The position numbers and the translations under genes are program-made. From assembly GCA_023898385.1 (NCBI GenBank), contig CP060220.1:186001-250000 (forward strand): DNA of 64,000 nucleotides, written 5' to 3'. Position 1 is the stretch's first letter, and each line of letters begins with the position of its first letter. Positions 15,969 through 23,646 of the stretch are shown here, in pieces. This DNA comes from Pseudobdellovibrionaceae bacterium. GTDB lineage: Bacteria > Bdellovibrionota > Bdellovibrionia > Bdellovibrionales > UBA1609. Below the pieces are notes generated by a model, which saw nothing but the letters and a program-made list of their open reading frames with translations, was not told where the DNA came from and did not search any database.

Positions 15969-17306
15969 ATGAGAGGGGTAGTTGTTCTATTGGTTCTTGT
16001 ATTGGGACTATCAATAGCGAGAGCAGAAGAATCTAAAACGTGTCAGTCGGTATTGACTTCAAAAATTAGCTTGGACGAGCAAATTGGAAACCCCATTTTG
16101 GCGCGGTTTTTAAAAAACTTTCGTCAAGAACTAGCTATTCTTTCTCAAAAGGGTTTGTTGAATCGGGCTGACGTGGGGCCTGAGAATATGTTTATAGGTG
16201 AAAGCTCTTTTAGTCGGGCACCATTTTTTATTGTAAAAGTGCGCCATGAGTTTCTCTACTTCTCGCAAAAACCAGGAGACTTGGGTGATGGAAATTCACA
16301 GCGCTGGGGTTTTTTAGAGGCCGCCGGCCCTGGTCGATTCACCTGCCTGGTGCCTCAAGATATCGTGTTACACACAGGGCAAGTGTTGAGGTTGATTCCT
16401 GGAATTGCGCCGGTTCTCATTGCAAAACGGCATGTGGGAGAAGATGGCGTTGCAGCACTGTTAGGCACGGAAGGCTTGAATCCAGCACAACTCAAATTCT
16501 ATAAGAGGTTTAAAACCGAAATTTACAAAATTCTGTCAACTACTGTGTATGATTCTGGTGGCCGCCCTGTTGTGGTCGGAAAGGACGACTTTGTAGCCGC
16601 GCAAATCATGGCCGTAAAAACAAAGAAAAAGAAAACTCAGGCTGACCTTTTCGTGGTCGTTGTGCGAGGCGAGTATTTTTACTTCACAGATAAACCAGAA
16701 AAATATCCCTTCACCCAAGGCCGCCGAGTGGGACAGGTGATGGAGTCTAAGATGGGCTATCACCAAGGGATGCCGGCCGAGTTTCTTTTGGACAATGGCG
16801 AAACCCTTGCCATGGTGAATGGAAAGCTAAACCACTTTCAAGATCCTGAAGCTATATGGCAAAACTTGCGAGGGGAGTTGGAACAACTACTGCCGAGGCT
16901 TGGAGATGAGTGGAAAGAGTTTTATGAAGAATTCAATGAGGAGTTCCGCCAGTTGGCATTGTCGATCGGAGAAAGTGCCAGTGACTTCTCGTCTTTGCAT
17001 TTAGAAAAAGGCTGGATCACGTATGGCAACCAGAGGGTTGACGGGTTCTTGTTGAAAGTGAAAGGCACCTACTATGTATTTAGCTCTGAGGCTGAGACTT
17101 TGGGTGACGGGCGGAATCTGAGGTGGAGAGAGTTTGAAGACCTTGTGAGCAAGGGAAAAGGTGGGGCCCAGTTTCTATTGGATTCTGGCGACCTTGCTCT
17201 TCATCTAAAAAGAGGCACGGGGTTCACCTCTGATTTAGTGCCATCATGGATCGAGGTGTCTGAATCCCCAGAAATCTATCTGTCGCCACCAAACATCAAA
17301 GAATGA
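15969..17306 (+). CDS. Secreted protein with three internal repeats, unknown function
   Basis: I start at the ATG at 15969 after a GGGGGG stretch; the following MRGVVVLLVLVLGLSIARA is a signal peptide. The mature protein holds three copies of one module. Each has a strand pair (IVKVRHEFLYFSQKPGDLGD, VVVVRGEYFYFTDKPEKYP, LKVKGTYYVFSSEAETLGD), then a G-[N/R]-x(1-2)-R region and a FLL[D]-x-G-[D/E]-x-L strand. Copies 1 and 3 are closest. The spacing is about 140 residues. I recognise no family. It follows the palindromic element by 136 bases and has no obvious operon partner. Confidence 0.72.
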   Translation: MRGVVVLLVLVLGLSIARAEESKTCQSVLTSKISLDEQIGNPILARFLKNFRQELAILSQKGLLNRADVGPENMFIGESSFSRAPFFIVKVRHEFLYFSQKPGDLGDGNSQRWGFLEAAGPGRFTCLVPQDIVLHTGQVLRLIPGIAPVLIAKRHVGEDGVAALLGTEGLNPAQLKFYKRFKTEIYKILSTTVYDSGGRPVVVGKDDFVAAQIMAVKTKKKKTQADLFVVVVRGEYFYFTDKPEKYPFTQGRRVGQVMESKMGYHQGMPAEFLLDNGETLAMVNGKLNHFQDPEAIWQNLRGELEQLLPRLGDEWKEFYEEFNEEFRQLALSIGESASDFSSLHLEKGWITYGNQRVDGFLLKVKGTYYVFSSEAETLGDGRNLRWREFEDLVSKGKGGAQFLLDSGDLALHLKRGTGFTSDLVPSWIEVSESPEIYLSPPNIKE

Positions 17307-17628
17307 ATTGAAATTCAACACTGACCGCCTTTGGTGACCAGGCCAGTGTCTAGTTGTAATGGCAGGTCAACAACTGAGGTGATATCCCGTGAGGGTTTAA
17401 TCGCCGATTGTCAAATAAGGTGTCTATACACATCAGGTGAAGCACAAGGTTGATGGGGAATACGCTAAAATCTCACTGTTGATATATCTTCTCTATGGAT
17501 TCATGTAGCCGACAGCTAGTAAGCAACCTCGACCAGCCAGCAATGTATTTGGCCAGGGTGCCACAAAAGTCCGGTCCTGTTCCTGGCTGGCCCTTTTTCA
17601 GTATGGATTTTTCTGATACGATTTTGGA
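17307..17628 (+). other. Gene-free stretch with a possible attenuator hairpin
   Basis: No gene is visible in these 322 bases. Near the end GACCAGCCAG (17531-17540) can pair with CTGGCTGGCC (17583-17592), followed by CTTTTTC. A competing pairing GCCAGG with CCTGGC exists inside the same interval. This is compatible with a weak terminator or attenuator ahead of the pilin-like gene at 17629, but the T-run is short. Confidence 0.3.
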
Positions 17629-18228
17629 ATGGCAAGGGGTCATAGGTATCGGCAGATTTTACACAATCAGTCTGGACAAGGTGCACTGATCATCGCGTTG
17701 ATTTGTATTGTTGCGGTGGGAGTATCTCTGACTGTAGTTACTCGGGATGAAATCCCTAGGCCTCATACGAAAATCACACTACTACGGACTTCGATTACGG
17801 TAGTTCAGCAGAATATTATTCAAATTCTGAAGGATCCGGCCACTATTGTGGCGACAGTAAACTACAATACTTCAGAATTTTCATGTCTATCGACTGAATG
17901 TAATGATGGTGATGACTTTGAAATTTCGTTGGTGGATTCGACCAATGCCATGATCATCGACAAAACGGCAAACCCAGGTTTTACCAACTCTGGTGCGCCT
18001 TGCGAAAATGGTAGTGTGTTTGGGGATCCCGATTGCCCATTTCAAGTTAAACTTTTTTGGACGGCAGACTGTAATGGTGTGGCCACATGCAATACTGGTA
18101 TTGTCAAAATGCGAACAGAGGTGGTTGTGAATTTGCCACCAGGGGTTTCAACTTTCAATGCTTCTGAGTACAATTATTCGTGTAATGCTGGTCAAATGAC
18201 GAGCCTTTCGGAGTGTGTTCCACCATGA
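17629..18228 (+). CDS. Pilin-like protein, first gene of second pilin cluster
   Basis: The 199-residue protein begins with a basic leader, then SGQGALIIALICIVAVGVSL, a pilin-like hydrophobic helix after glycine but lacking Glu at +5. The mature domain has SGAPCENGSVFGDPDCPFQVKL, then LFWTADC and TCNTGIVKMRTEVVV. This is the same Cys-Pro-Phe...W...C...K-x-R module seen in the RCC1 pilin at 20376. It is therefore a minor-pilin relative, presumably processed at the inner membrane and assembled into a type IV pilus-like fibre. The next gene starts within its stop codon (ATGA overlap). Confidence 0.68.
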   Translation: MARGHRYRQILHNQSGQGALIIALICIVAVGVSLTVVTRDEIPRPHTKITLLRTSITVVQQNIIQILKDPATIVATVNYNTSEFSCLSTECNDGDDFEISLVDSTNAMIIDKTANPGFTNSGAPCENGSVFGDPDCPFQVKLFWTADCNGVATCNTGIVKMRTEVVVNLPPGVSTFNASEYNYSCNAGQMTSLSECVPP

Positions 18229-18812
18229 ACGATTCTGCGAAACAATCGTCATTCATCTCCAGTTCTCCAAAATGGAGTGTCTACTTCAATGCTAAAGGGT
18301 TTGGCATTGCTGAGTTTTTAATAGCCTGGTTGGTCGTTATGGCAGCTACTGCTGCTACAATGACTATTAACTCATACCGACTAAAACGCCTGGCCTACGA
18401 AAAAGGTGTCATGACGGCCGCTGAACTGCGACTCGAACTTGCCACTATTCTGTTGGATGAGGCCTCGTGGGCGGCCACAATTGCGGACCCAGTCAATACA
18501 AGTGGAGCGGCGTCGTTTTCTTGCACTCCAAACCTCACAACTTGTCTTTCTGGTGGAGCCTTCGTGGTTAAAGATGGTGCAGGCAATACATTTTTTGACC
18601 CTACCGATTCAACTGTTAATGGGTTTACTGTCAGTGGGCAGGCATGCGCTTATCCAAGTAGTACTTGCGTATTCACCTACGACCTTGGGTGGAACGCCAT
18701 TACTGATAATTTGATTCAAATACATGCCGACTTTGATGTGGATGGTAGTTATTCGCTACCTATCAACAAAAGGCGAATGAGTGTGATTGTCTATAAATAT
18801 GTGGAGCCCTGA
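18225..18812 (+). CDS. Prepilin-like minor pilin
   Basis: The ATG at 18225 overlaps the previous stop (ATGA), so I reject the start 12 bases upstream. The 195-residue product has a long leader ending in KG, then FGIAEFLIAWLVVMAATAAT, a prepilin site with Glu at +5. The head domain shows SGQACAYPSSTCVFTYDLGW and a closing strand MSVIVYKYVEP, a reduced form of the Cys module in its neighbours. It forms a coupled pair with 17629-18228. The cluster is then interrupted by an insertion sequence 222 bases downstream. Confidence 0.72.
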   Translation: MNDSAKQSSFISSSPKWSVYFNAKGFGIAEFLIAWLVVMAATAATMTINSYRLKRLAYEKGVMTAAELRLELATILLDEASWAATIADPVNTSGAASFSCTPNLTTCLSGGAFVVKDGAGNTFFDPTDSTVNGFTVSGQACAYPSSTCVFTYDLGWNAITDNLIQIHADFDVDGSYSLPINKRRMSVIVYKYVEP

Positions 18813-19034
18813 TTCATTAGCACCGCATAATATCAAATAGGAGTTTTCAACGTCAATATTCTGCCGCTGACCCTAGCAGTTTCGAGGTCATTGAAACTAA
18901 AATCTCAAATTGAGTCATTTAATAATTCAAACATTAGGTGAGTTCGTTTTTTTAAGGCTTAAATCTAAATGGTAACTGATTGGAATGACAGCGAAATTCT
19001 GCCTTGAGGCCCTCAGGACGTCCACAGTTTGATT
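18813..19034. other. Intergenic stretch left of the insertion sequence
   Basis: These 222 bases hold no gene, strong hairpin or promoter that I can support. Together with 20282-20375 they would form a single 316-base gap between the two pilin genes if the insertion were removed along with one copy of its target duplication. Confidence 0.6.
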
Positions 19035-19048
19035 TAATTAGATGTTTT
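19035..19048. repeat. 14-bp target-site duplication, left copy
   Basis: TAATTAGATGTTTT stands here and again at 20268-20281, directly outside the two terminal inverted repeats. An exact 14-base duplication marks a clean transposition into this gap; IS481-type elements make duplications of about 4-15 bases. Confidence 0.9.
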
Positions 19049-19076
19049 TGTAGACTGCGGTTGATTGTGTCAGTGA
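19049..19076. repeat. Left terminal inverted repeat of the IS
   Basis: The 28 bases begin TGTAGACTGCGGTTGATT and pair with the reverse complement of 20240-20267 at 24 positions. The transposase stop codon (19078-19080) lies right inside. Confidence 0.85.
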
Positions 19077-19077
19077 C

Positions 19078-20139
19078 TTAGGCTGCCTTCATGGTTGTCT
19101 CACTTTGGGTATCGGCAGCTAATAATTTTTCTTTAGCGCCGGGTTTTAGCACTTGAGGGTACTGCAAGAGGTACTCGTTAGCAGACTTCCATCCGAGAGC
19201 TTTTCGGAGCCGCCAAGAGTTTTTCCATTGGCAATACTGTTCGAGGTATTCATTAAGCTGTTCGATGTTTTGCGGTCTTGCTCGATGGAACAACTCTTCA
19301 TCGTCCATGCGGTGTGAACGCTCTACAAGCCCGTTAAGCTCTTTTTCTCCTGGAGGTATGAGTCTGTGCCTGATGCCGTGTTCATCGCATAGTTCATCCA
19401 AAATATGCGGCAAAGGATCGTCGATTCGTGAGACAAATTTATTCGTAAATTCCACGCCATTGTCTGTCTGAGTGCTGGTTATCCAAAAAGGCACTGCTCT
19501 TAGTAGTTCAATCATAAAGCGTTCAGTCTCCCAGTGACCATAACCTTCATAGGCCCTCTTAAACTCCCACCTCGATGCGTGATCAACGAAGTTATAGACG
19601 TAACACTTCTTGCCGTTTTCAAGGAGCGTTGTTTGCCAATTAACATCGATCTGCGTGTGCACTCCTGGCAACTCTACCTTCACAACGGTGGTGTGGCTAG
19701 ACGCCGGCTTTGCACGCCTCTTAGAGCCCACAAGGCCCGCGTTCTTCAAAAACCGATGGATACGATACAGTGACAGCTCCACTCCAAGGTAACGTTTGAG
19801 GTGGGCTTGTATCACCTCAGCGCCCCAACCACAGAGTTTGCGCCATCGCCTGATGTGATAAGCCGTCCAGCCAGTGATGTCCTGTGCTTGTCGCCCTGGT
19901 GCCTTTCTTGGCGTTAGTTTTCTGTGTCCACCCTCGAGGTAACTCTTTCTCCAGCGATAAACAGTACGGCCAGATTTACCGATTTCCAGACCCACAAGTT
20001 CATAGTCTAAGTCCGAAAGGTTGCCAGAATGTTCCCTTTTAGCTAGCTCTATCAACGCAAGTAGTCTCAAAGTGAGAATCTTATCTTTTTTTCGAAATTT
20101 CTTGGCTTCTCTTCGCAGTTTATCTAAATTAAGACGCAT
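19078..20139 (-). CDS. IS481-like DDE transposase
   Basis: The 353-residue protein has an N-terminal helix-turn-helix region (GKSGRTVYRWRKSYLEGG) for end binding, then a second DNA-binding helical part (IRRWRKLCGWGAEVIQAHLK). The RNase-H-like catalytic core follows with QIDVNWQ (first Asp), TQTDNGVEF (second Asp) and KELNGLVERSHR (Glu). Motif order and the N-G-x-V-E-R-S-H block are typical of IS481/rve integrase-type transposases. The ATG is preceded by AAGGAG. No frameshift or stop interrupts the frame, so it is probably active. Confidence 0.92.
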   Translation of the reverse strand: MRLNLDKLRREAKKFRKKDKILTLRLLALIELAKREHSGNLSDLDYELVGLEIGKSGRTVYRWRKSYLEGGHRKLTPRKAPGRQAQDITGWTAYHIRRWRKLCGWGAEVIQAHLKRYLGVELSLYRIHRFLKNAGLVGSKRRAKPASSHTTVVKVELPGVHTQIDVNWQTTLLENGKKCYVYNFVDHASRWEFKRAYEGYGHWETERFMIELLRAVPFWITSTQTDNGVEFTNKFVSRIDDPLPHILDELCDEHGIRHRLIPPGEKELNGLVERSHRMDDEELFHRARPQNIEQLNEYLEQYCQWKNSWRLRKALGWKSANEYLLQYPQVLKPGAKEKLLAADTQSETTMKAA

Positions 20140-20239
20140 TGCTAACTCCTTGTTCTTCTTGGTGTTTCTTAATTTGAGACTTTAAATTTCACCAAGAAGA
20201 CTTGGAGTTTTTCAAGTAAAATCAACGTTTCCCGCCATT

Positions 20240-20267
20240 TCACTGACAAAATCAACCGAAGCCTAAA
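20240..20267. repeat. Right terminal inverted repeat of the IS
   Basis: The 28 bases end ATCAACCGAAGCCTAAA and match the left end at 24 of 28 positions in inverted orientation. They lie about 100 bases upstream of the transposase start. Confidence 0.85.
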
Positions 20268-20281
20268 TAATTAGATGTTTT
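20268..20281. repeat. 14-bp target-site duplication, right copy
   Basis: TAATTAGATGTTTT, an exact direct copy of 19035-19048, abuts the right terminal repeat of the insertion sequence. Confidence 0.9.
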
Positions 20282-20375
20282 GCCCTAAAGTTTTCGTACT
20301 TTAGTCCGAATAGATAGATGTGTTTCACCTGATTTTTACAGTGTGAGACGAAAAATCTAGCCGTCGGATATATTT

Positions 20376-22061
20376 ATGAACTGCCCGTTGCCGAATAAAT
20401 GTCCTTTGCGCTCAGCCTCTGGCGCGTCCCTAATTGAACTTATTGTTTCAATGGGGATGTTTGTGTTTCTTTACTCCATTGTAGGAGTGACAATGATATA
20501 TCAGGCTGCCGCCGCAAAGTTTACCGACTCAATATCTTCAGCTCATGGACTAACTAGCGCATTTATGTCAGTCATTCAGTCTCCAAAGGCCTGGGAAAAT
20601 ACCATGAATGCGCCAGAGAACTCTAGCTTGCGCTGTTCTTCTGCTGAATCTGGCAATTCAGGAAAAATAGTTCTCTACGACGCATCTAACAGGCTTTACT
20701 TCGACCCTGTGAGTTCAGAAAGTAATGGTGTAACATATTCCCATGTGCCTTGTGTGTCCTTTGATGGTACGGCGGGAAGTGGCAGTAATGAATGCCCATT
20801 TCGAATGGAGCTGACATGGGACACTGTTTGTCCTGAATGTAGCCCACCTATGATCAAAGTGCACGGTGAGCTAAAGTATAATCCAAACGCCAAAAGTGTG
20901 GTGATCAACCCTGGCCACATGGACTTTTCAATTTTTAAATCCGCCACAGGCGGCATAGACGGTACGGTAAAGGATATCGCTCAGGGGCGGGAGCATGCGT
21001 GCGCCTTGTTGGGGAGTGGACAGGTTTTATGCTGGGGCGATAACTCTAAGGGCCAGCTTGGAGATGGCACAACGACAGATCGGGCAGACCCTGCGGTAGT
21101 GCCAGGAATGGAAAGTGGCGTGGATAGTGTTTTTGCCGTTCACCATCAGACTTGTGCACTTAAGGTTGATGGGACTCTTTGGTGTTGGGGTGATAATGAG
21201 CGGGGAAATCTTGGATCTGAGACGATTCCGGGTGTGAAATACGAGGTCTCACCAAAACAAATTACGGGTTTAGGTGGAACACCGATATCTATCGCAATGG
21301 CCTATCGAACAACGTGTGTACTGCTTGACACGACTGGCGTCGAATGCATGGGATACAATGGCGACGGGCAATTTGGCGCAAATATAGATCTTACTGACTA
21401 TCCATCGCCGACACCAGCCGTCGAGGATACTAACGTCAAAGCAATTGATGAGGGGCCGTTCCACGGGTGTGCTGTAGATGTAGATGGCAAGGTAATGTGT
21501 TTTGGTGCCAATGAGGATGGGCAATTAGGAAATAATGGGTCTATTGATTCGAAAATTCCAGTTGACGTGTTTGGTTTATCTACAGGGTATTCCATGGTCG
21601 TCTCCACGGGGCAGGCGGGAGAGTTCTTTTCATGTGCATTGAGTGAAGCCGGAAACGTAAAATGTTGGGGAGATAACAACTCGGGCCAATTGGGCAATGG
21701 TAACAATGTCTCTTCAAATATTCCAGTTGATGTCAGCGGAATTGGTGATGCTTTGTCCATCACGGCTGGCATGCGCCATGTGTGTGCTATCACCACGGCT
21801 GGTGGATTGAAATGTTGGGGGAATAATAACCATGGGCAACTCGGTAATGGTACGACGACCAATTCAAATATCCCCGTGGATGTGATTGGCCTTTCTTCTG
21901 GGGTCAAAAAAGTAGTTATTAATGGAGACGGTACATGCGCCCTTATGGAAGATAATCATGTAAAATGTTGGGGAGACAATGACAATGGACAAGTGGGGGA
22001 CGGCACAACCATCGAGCGCCATGAACCCGTTAATGCAATTATTTTTGATATATGTGAGTGA
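20376..22061 (+). CDS. Prepilin fused to a seven-repeat RCC1 beta-propeller
   Basis: Residues 1-40 are a type IV prepilin leader and helix: SASG, then ASLIELIVSMGMFVF with Glu at +5. Residues about 45-190 are the cluster's pilin head with NECPFRMELTWDTVCPEC. From about residue 200 there are seven RCC1-type repeats. Each has a C-A-[L/V/I] strand, then W-G-[D/N]-N-x-x-G-[Q/N]-[L/V/F]-G. Examples are LCWGDNSKGQLGDG, WCWGDNERGNLG, KCWGDNNSGQLGNG and KCWGDNDNGQVGDG. Seven repeats fit one closed seven-bladed propeller. Each blade carries two cysteines in place (C-A-L ... C-W-G), suggesting disulfides outside the cell. Inferred role: pilus-tip binding protein. The ATG has only a weak ribosome site. 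Confidence 0.85.
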   Translation: MNCPLPNKCPLRSASGASLIELIVSMGMFVFLYSIVGVTMIYQAAAAKFTDSISSAHGLTSAFMSVIQSPKAWENTMNAPENSSLRCSSAESGNSGKIVLYDASNRLYFDPVSSESNGVTYSHVPCVSFDGTAGSGSNECPFRMELTWDTVCPECSPPMIKVHGELKYNPNAKSVVINPGHMDFSIFKSATGGIDGTVKDIAQGREHACALLGSGQVLCWGDNSKGQLGDGTTTDRADPAVVPGMESGVDSVFAVHHQTCALKVDGTLWCWGDNERGNLGSETIPGVKYEVSPKQITGLGGTPISIAMAYRTTCVLLDTTGVECMGYNGDGQFGANIDLTDYPSPTPAVEDTNVKAIDEGPFHGCAVDVDGKVMCFGANEDGQLGNNGSIDSKIPVDVFGLSTGYSMVVSTGQAGEFFSCALSEAGNVKCWGDNNSGQLGNGNNVSSNIPVDVSGIGDALSITAGMRHVCAITTAGGLKCWGNNNHGQLGNGTTTNSNIPVDVIGLSSGVKKVVINGDGTCALMEDNHVKCWGDNDNGQVGDGTTIERHEPVNAIIFDICE

Positions 22062-22354
22062 ATACCAACTTATAGAGAATTCCTTACAAAACTAGTTGTT
22101 GAGTTTTGTGCAGACTGAATGCGGTCACTTAAATAATCATAGGCAGGTGTCGGGCCATAAGGATTTCAAAGTTTCTTAGAGTGGCCCCATGGGCTTTGGT
22201 CGAGAAAAGGTGGGTCGTTTTAGTGAAACCGCGTCAAATTGATACAGACCATCAAACTTTTTGCCGAGCCCTTAAGTTCAATTGGATCCTAGCCGATCAG
22301 TCTGACGTAGATTGCGGTTAAAATGTCTGTAAATCTTCGGGAGAAAACGGGCCG
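22062..22354 (+). other. Intergenic stretch before the cyclase gene
   Basis: These 293 bases hold no gene I can support. GGGAG stands about 11 bases before the ATG at 22355. No clear hairpin terminator follows the RCC1-pilin stop. Confidence 0.5.
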
Positions 22355-23458
22355 ATGGCTGGCAAAAAGAAAAAGAAAAAAAATCTAGAGCTCGTTCAGG
22401 CAGACACAGCGTCTTTTAATATGCTGGAGAGCTCCTATAACCAGGACATGAAGCTAGCCCGCTCCATGGAGGCCGTGCTGATCACCATTCGTGGTCCTCA
22501 TCAAGGGAAAAAAGTGTCCCTAAAAGGGGGACATTTGGTGCTGGGACGCTCTGAAGATGCCGATATCATGCTCGATGATCCAGCGGTGAGTAAACGCCAT
22601 GCGATCATTATTGCTGTTGAAGGCCAGCACTACATTGAAGACCTGCACTCAACCAATGGTGTGAGAATCAACCGAAAAAAAATTGAAGAAAAAACCCTTC
22701 TGAAAAAAGAAGATTTAATTTCTATTGGAACGAGCATTTTTAAATACCTTCCGGCCGGCGAAGTAGAAATCATGTACCTGGGAGAACTTCAGCAGGCGGC
22801 CCATATGGATCGACTCACCGGTATTTATAACCAAAATTATATCACAGAGGCCCTCGAAGCTGAGGTCAAGCGTGCCCGAGTGTTGGATTCGCGACTGGCC
22901 CTCATTTTGTTTGACGTCGACAACTTTAAACAGATCAATGACAGCTACGGACACGCTGCCGGTGATTATGTTCTCAGTGCCATGGTGTCTGCCATTAAAG
23001 AGGAAAATTTAAGAGAAAGTGATATTTTTGGGCGCCAAGGCGGAGACGAGTTTGCCATATTGATGCTCAATGGGTCAGCGCGGGCAGCGGTGAAACTTTG
23101 TGAGCAAATACTAAAGACGGTGAGTCGTAAGAAATTCATCTTTGAAGATAAAGAAATTCGTGTGTCTGTGAGCATGGGGGTAGCCGTGATCCAGCAACAC
23201 ATGAAATCACCAAAAGCCTTTTATCAATCCGCCGATAAGGCCCTTTATTATTCTAAAAAGAATGGACGTAACTGCGCATCCCTTACTGTGGGGCAGTCCG
23301 ATGTGACGGGATTGATCAGTCAATTTAAGTTTCGGCTGCAAGACAAACACAAAAGTATCATCTTTAATGATGCAGAAGCTGGTGTTTACAAGATCATAAA
23401 TGAATACACTGGCAAGGTGGATAAGACAAAAGCTGAGACTCAGCGTAAAGCCAGTTAG
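22355..23458 (+). CDS. dgcB: FHA-GGDEF diguanylate cyclase, DgcB-like
   Basis: After a Lys-rich N-terminus with a Thr-containing tail (ADTASF, about residues 16-21), an FHA domain spans about residues 40-130 (LVLGRSEDAD, SKRHA, HSTNG). A GGDEF domain then spans about 150-290. The active-site loop GGDEF is intact at 229-233 and the product-inhibition site RESD is at 220-223, five residues before it. It should therefore make cyclic-di-GMP and be feedback inhibited. The architecture and length match DgcB (Bd0742) of Bdellovibrio bacteriovorus, which is required for prey invasion and whose FHA domain reads a phospho-Thr on its own N-terminus. Orthology is my inference. A large hairpin follows directly. 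Confidence 0.87.
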   Translation: MAGKKKKKKNLELVQADTASFNMLESSYNQDMKLARSMEAVLITIRGPHQGKKVSLKGGHLVLGRSEDADIMLDDPAVSKRHAIIIAVEGQHYIEDLHSTNGVRINRKKIEEKTLLKKEDLISIGTSIFKYLPAGEVEIMYLGELQQAAHMDRLTGIYNQNYITEALEAEVKRARVLDSRLALILFDVDNFKQINDSYGHAAGDYVLSAMVSAIKEENLRESDIFGRQGGDEFAILMLNGSARAAVKLCEQILKTVSRKKFIFEDKEIRVSVSMGVAVIQQHMKSPKAFYQSADKALYYSKKNGRNCASLTVGQSDVTGLISQFKFRLQDKHKSIIFNDAEAGVYKIINEYTGKVDKTKAETQRKAS

Positions 23459-23474
23459 TCACTCACTTCAAACA

Positions 23475-23582
23475 AAACTCAGTGTGTCGAAGGAGTGGTG
23501 CTCTCTACGCGACCAAGCCGTTGGGTGCCTCTGTAGAGCTATGACCCCAATGATCATCAGGGGTCTTCGACACACTGAGTTT
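23475..23582. repeat. Structured palindromic element C after the cyclase gene
   Basis: AAACTCAGTGTGTCGAAG (23475-23492) is a perfect 18-base inverted match of 23565-23582. The 72-base interior folds into two further hairpins: CTCTAC with GTAGAG, enclosing CCAA/TTGG, and GACCCC with GGGGTC. A three-way RNA junction is therefore possible. There is no sequence likeness to elements A and B. It lies 16 bases after the stop of the diguanylate cyclase and before the antiporter gene, so transcript-end protection or termination is plausible. Confidence 0.8.
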
Positions 23583-23646
23583 GAATTCTTTCACTTGCCC
23601 GATTTTAGCTAGTCATAGGAATCTTGTGCCGCTAAATAAAATCCAC

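Larger units (their letters stand above)
19049..20267 (-). mobile_element. Intact IS481-family-like insertion sequence, 1219 bp
   Basis: The element is bounded by 28-base terminal inverted repeats at 19049-19076 and 20240-20267 (24 of 28 positions match). The shared core is CGGTTGATT then TGTCAGTGA, and the element is flanked by exact 14-base direct repeats. It contains a single full-length transposase on the minus strand. Length and one-gene layout fit IS481. Both ends and the gene look undamaged, so the insertion is probably recent. It sits between two minor-pilin genes and the RCC1-pilin gene. Confidence 0.92.

Noticed and set aside
21398..21907. 169-codon minus-strand open frame inside the RCC1 repeats
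   Set aside because: The repetitive sense codons create a repetitive antisense frame (P-x-x-S-T-G-I-F-E pattern); it has no independent support.
20376..22061. Chimeric annotation from two genes (pilin and RCC1) joined by error
   Set aside because: The reading frame is continuous, with no internal ribosome site or start at the junction, and the head keeps its full Cys module before the first blade.
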